From assembly GCF_029227915.1 (NCBI RefSeq), contig NC_079881.1, positions 17,149,501-17,213,500 of the forward strand: a stretch of DNA of 64,000 nucleotides. The letters are read 5' to 3'. Shown piece by piece: positions 22,370-34,231 of this stretch. Position 1 is the first letter of the stretch, and every line of letters begins with the position of its first letter. The DNA comes from Hydractinia symbiolongicarpus (lineage: Eukaryota > Cnidaria > Hydrozoa > Anthoathecata > Hydractiniidae). The notes beneath the pieces are model-generated. The model did no database searches and was not told the origin of the DNA. It worked only from the letters and a program-made list of their open reading frames with translations. The translations under genes were made by a program, and so were the position numbers.

Positions 22370-25300
22370 TTAATATAAGCCTCGATTTCCAAAAGTAGTA
22401 TTTTGTTTTTAATCTTGGATTTTAGATGCTTTAATCTAATTTGACAAACACATCTACTGTTTCTAAGAATTGTGGTAACTGAATAACTAAAAAAAACAGA
22501 CCTATAAAGGTCCTCGCTATGAAATTTTCAGTGCAAAAATAGGCAAATTGGCATTTGCACCCCCTACATCCCCTGCAGTACGCGCATGTTTCGCTTCGCA
22601 AAAGATACAAGTATGTGTCGTTTCGCTGAACATTTCGCCTAAGAAGAAGAAAATCTTGTATCCGCCCCTGAGGCAGGTTAACACTTACGTATTGGTTCTA
22701 TTTCCTTGATTAGAAATTATGTCAAGGCACCTTCATTGAATTATATTGTCAAATAAAGGCTTAATTTGTACAACAAACATAGCAGTGGTTGAAAGAAGTT
22801 TTGAAAACACTTAAAAACGGTTTAAATGCGCGTAATCACCTTGAGATTTTTTGGGAAATTGCTATTTGAAACGTAATTATCGCAACTTTGAATTTTCCTA
22901 AATTTTAAAAAAAACAATTTACTACACTGATTTCTCCTTTCTTTTCTAAAAAACGTTCTTAAGAAGTACCATAAGGTTCGAATGATTTTTTATCAAGGAA
23001 ACAGAGCATAATTTTTTACTATCAGGATCAACCTCGAGCCTAGGGACACACTCGCCGTCCGAGATTGTCAAAAGAAAAAAAGAGAGCCCTGTGAATAAGT
23101 TTATACCAGGATATCTTTGCATCAGAAATCATTTTGGCAAAAATAATTGCGAAATAACCTAAATGCGAATTCAGAGCTGGAAAAAATGGAATTTACGACA
23201 TTTATTTGCATCATGTATTTATATTTTTATACTAATTGCGCGTTCCATAAGTTTCCCTAATTGAAATAAACAAAATAAATCAGAAATCTCAATGACAATA
23301 ATTATAAAAAAAATAACACGGTAGTAAGAAAAATAGAGACATTTCGAAAAATTCGGACGAAATATCTATGATTGGACAAAATGCAATGATTACTTACGTG
23401 CGTGTGCTAGTATTGCGGCAATTTTTGTCTATTTGCGGTTATGTGAAATTTCTATGGCAAGAACTAGATATAATTTCGGGAATAAAGTAAAAGTCTTGAG
23501 TATTATTTAAAATCCTTATGCATAAGCATTATACGTCGTCGCGTAGAATGTTTTCACGGGGAGCGACATTTTGTTTTTCGTTTTTTCCGCGTTTATTTAT
23601 ACCCTAACCCCCTGTCTGCATAAATGCGCTATTTTGATTTGATAAAAAAAATGAAATATAATTATGTGTGACGTTCTCTTTATATAATAATTAAACCGGT
23701 ATTGTCTCTGATAAAGTTTTTAGCGCTTTATCTTCTTCACAAAAATCTTCACAAAAAAGTTCATACGCAAGTTAGTCTCCAGCCCGTTTGTTTGAATTGT
23801 ACAAGGCTGGAAGACTATGCTTTAAGTTTATCTAGCTGGGCATCATTGCGACAATCCTAATTAAGTTACCAGAGGGGTGGGTCAAATTGACAAACTCTGA
23901 TTTTTTTTAAAAAGCAACAATGAAACCTCTCCCCTCTTATTATCTTTTGTTAAAACATAACTTTGTTCATGTACAATTCGTAGATAATCGTAGTATGAAA
24001 CAAAATAGAAGTACAAAACAAGATTTTGCGATGCTTATATCTCCCAAGAGAATGCAATCTGGTTAATCTCTCTCACGAAACTAAAATTATAAAAATTTGA
24101 ATTTCAAATTAGCAGAAAGAAGAAAGTTCTTGCGATAACGTCGCAAAAATACAACGTTTTTATCTTGGAAATTCTCTATTTACGTTGATTATTTAAAAAA
24201 GTTGCGAAGTGTATCAACTTTGAAGTGCATTTGCCAGGGGTAAAGTTTTTCTAATTTTTCTAATTTTTGTTGTTTCCACTTCGCAAAGGATAGTATTTTA
24301 ATATTCAACGACTGTCAAACGCATTTTTGGTTGTTAAATATTTCTTTGGGAGGTCAATTTGTCAAAAATAGGGTATTTTAGCCCGTTTTAACCATGTTTT
24401 GATAGCGCATTTGCCAGGGCAATTTAATTTTAGTTTTTAATAGGTTTAGGTTTTCTACAGAGCTTACGTGCTATATTTATGGAATCAATGACTGTCAGTG
24501 AAAAAATTAGAAGTATTTTTAAGAAAATGCAACTCAGGAAAAATAAAAATCAGTTTTTTTGTGTCGTGCACCATATACTTTCACATGCGAAGTCGTTTTA
24601 CTGTAAGAAACCCCTTGGTTTTTTTAAAAAAAATTAAAATGGCAGTAAAACATGTCGTTAAATTCTACTCGACGTTTTGATCACTAATTGCTAATTGTTC
24701 TTTAAGACGCCATCCAAAAACTTAATTAAACTGCAATTTTTGTTAGGAATGTTTGTTCACTCATTCTTTCGCGATTAAAGATTAAAAGATAAGATATAAC
24801 TGATCGGAAAAAAATGTCAAACACAACCACTGTTGTATGTTTTTATTACGTTTTCAAAAGCATGCAGTTTGTTCATGCAAAACAAAATATACTGTAGTAA
24901 GGCGTGACAGAGTGTTAAAGATAGTGTGTCTAGAAGTGCTTTTTAAGCTACAACCACCTTTAAAGCCACACCTTAAAAAATTATTTGCCTTACCTAACAG
25001 ACAAAATACCAAAAAAGTACAAGAACTTGGGTCAAAAGAGATGTACAGGGTAATACCAAGATCTACAATCTGGGTCAAAATTATGTTGAAACAAGAAAAC
25101 TAAGTTGGGCCCCACAAGTTATTAACAGGTTATTTCTATATTAGTCAACGCATTTTGAACTCGTCCAAATTAAGTTGACATTGTTCAGAGTAGACTTAGG
25201 GCTATTGTTTCATTAGGCTATTTGGTTAAATACAACTCCTGTGCTAATTGCTGCTGACATCGGTATGACCTTTTTACACGTATTTTGGAACCTTCATTGG

Positions 25301-25783
25301 CCCTGCAGGAATAATTTCAGTGTGCGGCATGCTATAGAATGCGCTTATCAAATTTTAAACTCGACTAGTTTATCCTAGGTGTGGATGCCGACTGCAGAGC
25401 ATTGACCGTTTGGCGCTTTAGTCCATATTTAAAAAATAAAGAAAAAACTGCCTTTGTCTTAATATTTTTATCCAAAATTGTAGTTCATACAAAAAATTCC
25501 AACAACAGTTACAATTAATAGAAGAATTAAAAATGGTAGCATGCAAAGTTATAACAAAACAAAAAAAGTACAGTTTGTCTTCAGTGTTTTTGCTTGTTTG
25601 TTTGTTTACTTTCGTACACTAAACATACACTTTTAAAATTAGAGCTGGTTACAAACAAACACATACAAATCCAATCATAAACTTCGTAATAAAATTCAAA
25701 TTCAACAAGTTATATTTTCGTTCTGAACAAACAAGCTGTTTAGCTTTTTCTCGGTTCGTATTTTTAATTTAGTGTATCTTTCT

Positions 25784-26263
25784 TCAAAATTTTTCTGCTA
25801 AGATTCCAACAACTGCTGTCCCTATCCCTCCAAGGGTACCAATCCATCCCAAGATGTAGCTCCATCCAAACTTGATGGTTGAACCAAGATTTATCTTACT
25901 GCTAAAAATAACCAAGGCAAGTGCCATGCAGCCTGCGGCAGCGAATAAGAAAATAGATGCGAACAATCCTTTAACTTTATCGGAAACTACTCCTAAAATC
26001 GATATAAGTATACCACCAACTGAGGCTAAACATGATATAATGGCGAATGCGCGAACAGCTTTGAACCAATCCTCTAGGTTCTTACCACCACCAACGTTAT
26101 CATCAATAGAAACGCACTTTACGTGTTCACATGCTTTCCACAACCCTTGTCCAACATCACTACTGAATTTACTCACAACCCAGTAATTTCCACCGGTACA
26201 TGCTGCAAGAAAGATGAATGCACCAATGCTACCAACGATCAGTAGAATTTTACCCACGCCCAT
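25784..26263 (-). CDS. Claudin/PMP22-like four-span membrane protein (copy 2)
   Basis: The encoded protein is identical to the copy 1 product; one silent base difference is visible (near 26,074). The predicted 5'-UTR intron is 26,275-26,430, with the same acceptor and GTAAG donor. The W-GLW-C-C loop and four spans are intact. It sits in the same place of the unit and has its own promoter copy, so it should be expressed if copy 1 is. Confidence 0.92.
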   Translation of the reverse strand: MGVGKILLIVGSIGAFIFLAACTGGNYWVVSKFSSDVGQGLWKACEHVKCVSIDDNVGGGKNLEDWFKAVRAFAIISCLASVGGILISILGVVSDKVKGLFASIFLFAAAGCMALALVIFSSKINLGSTIKFGWSYILGWIGTLGGIGTAVVGILAEKF

Positions 26264-26549
26264 TTTATCAAGAACTAAAAAAAATGTTTATTTACGTCGA
26301 ATTTGAAAAAAGCACAAAATGGTACAAAATAAATCAGCTTTGTGAAGATACTCTTTGATGTTTTTTATTAATTTTTTTTAAAAAATAAAAATTATTTAAC
26401 TTATTTTTAAATAAATGAGAATATACTTACAAATTTTATCTAACCTTTAACCGGCGAGTTCAAAACAAGAAATGAAAACTTCAAAGTAAATTACCATTTA
26501 ATGCACATGCTCGTGACATACCCAAATTCCCAATTCAAACTTGATTGGA

Positions 26550-26587
26550 CACAAAGTTTCTAATACTTTAGGCAGGTACTTTATATA
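26550..26587 (-). promoter_or_regulatory. TATA box and predicted start region (copy 2 gene)
   Basis: TATATAAAG at 26,579-26,587, unchanged from copy 1, with the same spacing to the intron donor. Confidence 0.6.
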
Positions 26588-27902
26588 ATGGAAAATTTGT
26601 GGGAGTGGCTACATCTAAGATAATTTTAATAGTAAACTTAACAGTCATGCCTAAATAATTTAATCTTAAAATGTTTTATATCGTAAAAAGATAAAAAAAA
26701 CATTCAGTTGTTGCTTAGCTACCTGTTGCTCATTGATCATTCAATTGAGGGAAGTCCATCTAATGTTTTTAAATTTTATATTACTTGTTTTTGCTTACAA
26801 ACAATGCGTGTGCTTCCATATTGTTTTATATTTTTATGCAATTGCTTAATCATAAAAATGATGGAAATACTTCATAATTGTTTGTCTAACCCTTTTTTAC
26901 TGGTCTGTCACACCCCCATCAGAATTAAAATTACTAAAATCCTTATATGCACAGGCTAAAACTATCTAAAGGAGGCCTGCCTTGGCAGTTAAAAATTTGA
27001 AACAGACGAAATAAATAATTCTTTAACACGTTTTCATACCTACGGGAACGTCCGTAAAACGTCTTTTTTGCGTCTGTCAAAAACGTCGTTTGGGCGTTAC
27101 ATTTTTTGGCGGTTCTTTTCATCTAGTGTATAAAAGACGTTTTAAAGAAGGATCGTATTTACTGGGTGCTTATATACCCAACTGGTGTAAAAAAGAGAAA
27201 AATTACATTATCTTTCTTGTCCATTAGAAACAAAATAAATACGAACATGAAGTTACCTTTATAGCAGAAATTCAAACAAAAGTAGCTCCTCCTTTCAAGA
27301 TAAGGCTGTACTTTTTTGTAATTAAGTTTCCCGAATGGCAATCATTTCACACTCTTTGTGAAAATATTTCCAGCTAGCGTTAACTTTTTCATTAGTCAGT
27401 AAAATATAACGGCTACTCATTTTACTCACTTTATTGATGAATTTTCGCAACTAAACAGCTAGAACAATCCAAGATCTTTAACATAAAACATCACACTACA
27501 CAAAAGCCCAACAAGGTTTGTTTTTGTTCTTGGTTAAACTTCATACTTAAACGTTTTTTTTTTTTTTTTTTTTTTGCTAACTTGGTCCAACTGAAAATAG
27601 CGCAATCTTTAACATCGATGTGCTACACAAACATGGAGTATATCTTTACACAACCGGATTTTGACTTCAACAATTCTTTGAGACTAGTCTGAATCTAAAG
27701 TATTTTAAAGTTCGTGTCAGGATTAATCTCAGAGCTGCCAACACAAAGTCGCAGTATTTAATACACGTTGTTTAAATTTAAATAAAAGAAGGATTTTTAC
27801 ATGTGATAGACATGACACTGGTAATAGTTGTTCAAAAATTGTCACCACAAGTAGTTACATAGTCTATTTCTATATCAGACTCACATATTTTGAACTTGTC
27901 AG

Positions 27903-28137
27903 CGATGTCAATGATCAGTAGAATTTTACCCACGCCTATTTTACTAAGAACTAAAAAAACGTTATTTAGGTCGAATTTTAAATTTTAGAAATAGAGAAAC
28001 TTTGTGAAGAAATGCTTTCTCTTTTATTAAGTGTTTTTAAGAAATGAAAAATTTTTTTGTTTTGAAAAATGCATGCACTGAGTTAAGTATGAATTTTCTC
28101 ACATTATTTTTTAATACATGAGAATATACTTAAAAAT
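27903..28137 (-). pseudogene. Claudin-like gene, 5' remnant (copy 3)
   Basis: Identical in layout to the copy 2 remnant, including the changed start codon and the TTAAGT in place of the donor. It lies about 1.6 kb upstream of the intact gene at 25,784-26,263. Confidence 0.75.
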
Positions 28138-29862
28138 ATGGGGTAATAGTTGGAAATTAGTTTTGACTCAATGATTTTTTGTTTACGGCGTTAGTGAGTT
28201 ATGAGTTTTTCATTACAATACTCACGAAATTATTTACGTCCTAAATTTTAGGTGAGTATTTAAATATTCGCACACAAGCAACTCGCGAGCGCTCATTGTC
28301 ACTTTCGTTCTATTACACACTTCATATTTTCTAAGGAAAACGAGAGGGGTCTTTTGCAATTGCAAGGAGTTTGATTGGATACTTCCCTGTCGGGCAGGTG
28401 AAACATGTTTCACAGAAACAGGGAAGAAACGGTACCTGCTCCTGATGACGGCCGTTTTGGCAAGCCGATCATTCTCGTTGTTTTGGCAGTCTACACCTAT
28501 TGTTTTTCTTCCGTTCTGTTTCATTTCATTTTGAGTTAAAATACTTTTACTTTAATAGCATAACGTTAAGGCGCGCTAATTTTTACAATTTCCAAGCGTT
28601 GATAATTTGTTTTTTTGAACAAACGGGTTGCTGGACGAAAAGAAACGCAATAACTCGTTTACCTACAGGCACTATTTCCGCAACTTTATACTATAAATCT
28701 AAATAAGCAGAAAAAGATTCAAAAAGTAATACTTGTAATTAGTTTTGACTCGATGATTTTTTGTTTACGGCGTTATTCACACTAAGTGAGTTACGAGTTT
28801 GTTATCACAATATATTTCCTATATTTCACAACTACTTCCTAATTTTCAGACATTCCAACAATCGGACAAGGTAGTTGCATTGTCAAAACCACAATCATTT
28901 CCTTATGAAATAATTTCTAAACCGCGAATAATAATTAATGAACTTTATAGTTAGCGGCTGATGTTGTCTTTTACCAAGTGAAAAATGCTACCAAAAATTC
29001 CCTTCAGTCTTGTTGCACCAGCATCGCACCTAGCGCTAATTCGAGATGAGCAAGTGTGTTAAAGGAATAGCGAACAAAAAATTGTTTTGTGACGAACAGA
29101 AAGTAAGTTTTAGCTGGAGAAAAAAAATATAGATTTCTACATCCTAAAATCTACTGAGATAACTACTTTGATAACAAATAAATAGCAAATATTTCACAAC
29201 TAAGTATCCATATATCTTTCTAACAACATTTTTACAGAATTTTCATAGCCGTATAAGGTGAAAATAAATAAGTTTTAGATTGACTTACCAGTAAATTGTA
29301 GAAGTAAGGTCTTTGACTTGAGATAACTAAGAATATTTTACGTACAACAGTAGTAACAGTATTTTACAACCTTCGTTTAAACGTCTTTGAACTTAAGAAT
29401 ATCTTTTATGACCAACAACAATATTTTCTTCATGAGTGTCTTTTTCACAAGAAACTTCAACGATAAAGTTTGTTATGATGAGATGACGCCAAATTTTAAT
29501 AAATATACAGACCGGAAACATTCAACATAAAATCGAACGCTCAATATGATGGCTTCATCTTTGTTTACGAATCTTTCTTTACTTTTCTTTATCTTTACTC
29601 ACAAAGTAAATATCAATTTGTTAAGTAGATAGTATAGCTAGTATAAAATAATAAAAAATATGTCCGTCGCATGTTGTTTAAAATTTTTTGCTATTTTGAC
29701 CTTCAACTTTTTTTATTCGTTATTTTGTGTGTATTGAACTGTGATCATAACAATAAAGAAAAATACATTCCATTGTTTTTTAATTAAGACACCCCGTTTA
29801 GAAATAATTCATTTTCAATATTAAAACATTTTAGTCTTTGTTTCTAGACTTTTTTTTGATTC

Positions 29863-31927
29863 AAAGAATTATTTCTTCAGAAAGGCTACATTTGAAGTGA
29901 AAGAATTCGTAAAGGAACCAAGGTACAGAAAGTTAGGAAATAAAAGAAAAGGTATCTTATATAATGTCGGTCGAATGCTTCCTTTTGAAAACGTCAATAG
30001 TGTTGGAACTCCTCCGAATGTCACGAAAGACTTAGGCACTGCTACACTGCTACATTCTGTGTGTCCATCACAGATAAACATTCATCTCCAGCGTATAGTA
30101 TTGTGAATGAAGTACATTGGTACAGTGATGTTGCAAAACATTCTGGAATTGAAACTGTGTACCGTTATGTTTTACAATTTAGTTATATTTTAGATGGCAC
30201 GTATTTGATGAAATTGTTTCGGAAACAATGTGACAGGTGCCGATTCCTGACTAAGAAACACATCGATGTAGCCATGGCCAGGCCCAATCTTAAATGCAAA
30301 CATCACAATTGCACTTGCATTTTATTTTACACAGGTAGATTTAGCAGGACCATTTCCGTCTTACCCAACACGTTGCAAGAGAAAGACAGTAAAAATTTGG
30401 ATTGCTGTATTTTGCTGCACTACAACATCAGCTGTAAAGATCAAGGTAATGGTTGACTATAGTGCGGAGAGTTTTATGCAAAGCTTTTTAAGGTTTGCAT
30501 GCGAAGTAGGATACCTATACCACCGGACAAGTTTCGTCAAACTGGCAAAAAAATATATTTCAAAAAGAATCATTTCATTACAATAAAAAAACCACATATA
30601 GAAACGGGAGACATTAAGCGTGGAAAGATAACACTAAACATTCAAAGGTTGACACTACAGTTCTAGAAATAATCAGGATTGAGTTATCAGAGAGCATCCT
30701 ACTTCTCTTTGCACTAGTTCGATATCTCCATAAATCTCCTCTTTTTGTGCGTGCGTGATCCACGGATTGACAGAATCATCGATCTTAGCAGACTGTAATT
30801 AACTCTTGTTCGCATATAACTAAAAGTTGCACTAAATTTGTTGTTCTTCTTAAACGATATATGCTCTGCTAACTTAGCGTAAAATCTGCAACACCCTCGT
30901 CCCATTCCTCCAGTAGTGCTAAAAACAAGTGGTGTAAACGAACCATTTTCAGTTTGTATGATTCTATGCTCTTTTCTTCGACTTGTCGTTCGTGTCATAC
31001 GCTTTTTCCATAGTAATGTTGCTATAGCATCGAGCTTGTGGGTTGAATGCACCGCTTTCTGTTGAACAATCAAGTGTACTCATTTGCGATTCGTTTACGG
31101 ACATGGCTTTTACGGCTCTTAACTGTTCTTCATTTCATTGTCGTCAAACTGTAAGCTGTAGTTCGTCCACGAAACTCAACTTTATGGACATAAAGACTGC
31201 TTCACACTTGAAGATGAATGTTCAATTCAAGACGTGTCCACTAGGTGGTCATAACTTCAACGGGAAATTGAGAGTAAAATTAAGGAAATTAAAGCTTCAA
31301 TCGAGACAAATGCTCACAATGAGAGATTATAGATTTGACATTTGGAGACCTTATCGTTAATCTTCTCAACACGATAAATGATTCACCACTAGCGCTAGAA
31401 AATTTCGTTTTTGACTTCAAGCTGATGGATTTTCACACCAAACCGACTGTTACAAGAGCGAAGTAATGACCGCAGTTCGACCGGAGGATTTGATTTGGTA
31501 TTTTAGCCTAAGAAATTGTTACGACAAAAACAGAAGGTATCGAAGTTTGTGTAATATCACATATGCCAAAGTTAATGCATCATTAAAAATGGTTTAATAG
31601 CGGTCGTGGTATAAAAGCCGGCCACATGGTGCTATTTCTGAAGGAGAAAAATCCTCTATGCTGCACATATCAATACAGAATAATGACGTCAGTTACAGTC
31701 GATAAAGATGAAAAGGTTCGTAGATGCCATGTGAATATCGAGGTTCTAGCGAAAATGTGAACCATATAACACAGAATTCTGTTAGATACTTAGTATTAAT
31801 TCATGCTATCGACGAATTAAGCATAATGGAGGACTTAGCAGAGTTATCTCATACGGTCATATGTAAAAATCTTTACTTAAGAATTAATGGTATTAACAAA
31901 TCTCGGAATTCCGTTAGCGGAGTATAA
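29863..31927 (+). mobile_element. BEL/Pao retroelement remnant (copy 3)
   Basis: Practically identical to copy 2, with the same frame break after the zinc finger and the same nested fragment. The C-terminal piece at 31,724-31,927 has the copy 1 version of two bases that are changed in copy 2. Confidence 0.8.
30714..31112 (-). mobile_element. Nested retroelement fragment (copy 3, internal deletion)
   Basis: Same structure and same deletion junction (about 31,048) as copy 2, with one substitution near 30,985. It shows that the deletion preceded the last duplication. Confidence 0.65.
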
Positions 31928-32323
31928 AGTTGTGTTATTGTATTAGAAGATTCATTCAACTTTAAACTTTAGATTTTAAAGTTCTTCAACTAACTTTCAA
32001 CTTTCAAGTTTTTCAACAAAGCGTTCAATTCTTTCAATCTGTTTATTTTGCTGTGGCAAGCTGGTATGTTTATACGATTTACTACGTTTTTACTACCACC
32101 CGTTTGGCAAATGTGTAAAAATACACAATTATAAATAATTCAGCACTCACAAAGACGTAAACAGAATTAATTTATAGTCGGACTTTTTTATGGCGCAGTT
32201 GACCAAACCAGTCAGCCTGGTCTTTAAAATCAACACTCCAACATGACCTTTTATTCAGCTGTCGTGCCACAGCGCAACTTTCGCCTCTCCTTCAAATCTC
32301 GAAATATCCAAGCAATTTGTTTA

Positions 32324-32394
32324 GTCGGCGCGTGAAAACGCCGCTGGAATAGGATTAGATCCTACTCTTTCGCCTGGTCACTGTAACCAGACGA
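32324..32394. other. Three consecutive hairpins (copy 3)
   Basis: Same three stem-loops as at 8,607, unchanged. Confidence 0.5.
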
Positions 32395-32931
32395 AATGTT
32401 TTAAGAGAATCTGATTCTGAAGTCTGATCGGCTTGCATTTTTTTTACCGCTTTAAGCTCTCTAAACTTACATGAAGCATTTTGCAAGTTCAAGATAATAT
32501 ACCTATTTATTTCAAATGACGGAACAACATTGTAGAAGTTATGTACAAAACAGGCTAATTAATGGCAACCTTAAAAGGCATAGGGAACAAAATAACACAC
32601 CAACAAGAAGCCGAAATCTGTTAGCCTGCAAGGGCTTTTTTCATTTTTTAATTACATTGTATGTAATTTAGCTATGGTTTAAAAATACAAGTTATTTATA
32701 GTACTAGTTGTGAATTCTTTGGTTTTAAGGTCTTGTTTTAATGTGTACTAAAGCATACTTTTAATTTGTTTTGATTTTTTTCAATTGTTGTTATAATTGG
32801 TTAGCATTAGCAATTTGGTCAATTTGACTCTGAGCTTCAGTTTATCCATGACTAAATCTAAGATTCCTAGTTGTTAATTTAATCCTCAAAGTTTTAAAAA
32901 GAATGAGCAAAAAAGGTTGCTTGCTTATTAA

Positions 32932-34231
32932 AGGCGCGTAATCACCCTGTAGGCAACTTTTTTTGAGGTGCCTATTTTATTGTAAAAATTGAAAGATATA
33001 CATGAGAAAACATTACCCAGAAAATTTTATTGAAAACTGACAACCAGAACATGTTCAAATGTTTCATGGAAATAACAAACTCACCCCAATTTCTCTTCGC
33101 CTACAGAACCGCCATTGCATTTCATTGCACGAATCATGCGATAATAAATGCACGGCTTAATCGATCACATGGTTGCTGGATTCATGCCATTACAGAAAAA
33201 ATAATGAAGGAGGGAGAGTATCCGTAGCTGTGTTACCATCGTAATGCTTTTACAAATGCATCAACAGAGTTCCGAACATGATAAATCAGATAAATCAATC
33301 GAAGTTTCTGTGTTATTCTTTATTATTTAAACGTTTTAACTTACTGAAATCAGACTTCTTTGCAACACTGACCACTTCTTGTTGTTGTTTCTGAAGACAG
33401 CTTCGCCTCGCTAGCTGTCTTACTTTTTGATTATTTTCCTTTGTTCAAACAGTTAGTCGTTTCCTTATGGAGACAGTATCAAATCTACACAATTAGAATA
33501 CCTAAATATTCAGAATTTCATGCCTTTCATGCTCTAAATTTAATTATCTCCATAGTGCTTCAACTATCTTCAACTATCACAATGAGCATTCTTCCCAGTT
33601 GGGATTTCTTGCCTATAAAATACAATAATCCCAGTCAGCTAATAAAAAAAGAAAGAGCGTGATAATCAATAATTATCATAATTAATAACCACGAGGCAAT
33701 GCTGTGATTTCTTCTTTCTGTTTTGTTTTGTCTGGTCTCCAAAAACAATGGCGAATAGAATAGAAAAAAATTAAATCTAAGTGGAGAAAGTGATACGGAT
33801 GTTTTTACGCTCGGCCTCTTTTTTAGACAGAACCAAAATTTCTTTCCACATTTTGATGCCATATTTTACAAAGAAAAACAATCCAAAAAGAACAGCGTGA
33901 ACGGAGTCAACCATAATGGCGATTTTATCGAACTCCATCTCAGTGCTCATTTAAAGATAAGGCCGTTTGTTTACCTACGGTTTCACACGAACATTTTGCG
34001 ACGGTCCGCTTATTAGACGAGAATAAGAGATCAACAAGACCGTTAAATATGGCGGCTGGAAAAAAACCCCAATAAATTCAAGATATTGAAGTACTATTAT
34101 TTCCATTTCTAGTAGGTTTTATAACCTCAAATTTTCAGGAAAGTTATAACTCCGTCTGAACTTTGAAATAAATATAAAAAATTAATGTTAATGTTATGTT
34201 AATTTTTTTCGATAAGGTTGATTACGCGCCT
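32932..34231. mobile_element. TTAA-flanked DNA transposon (copy 3)
   Basis: Same element as at 9,215, duplicated with its flanks. Confidence 0.8.

Larger units (their letters stand above)
15841..27702. repeat. Tandem unit, copy 2 (11,862 bp)
   Basis: Complete unit followed immediately by an almost identical third copy. The distance between equivalent landmarks is 11,862 to the right and 11,855 from copy 1. The 7-base difference equals the change in one T-run (15 T near 15,700, 22 T near 27,560). Single-base differences from copy 3 are rare, about ten noticed by eye. Contents in order: claudin-like 5' remnant, BEL/Pao remnant with nested retroelement fragment, hairpin cluster, TTAA transposon, gene-free spacer, intact claudin-like gene. 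Confidence 0.95.
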
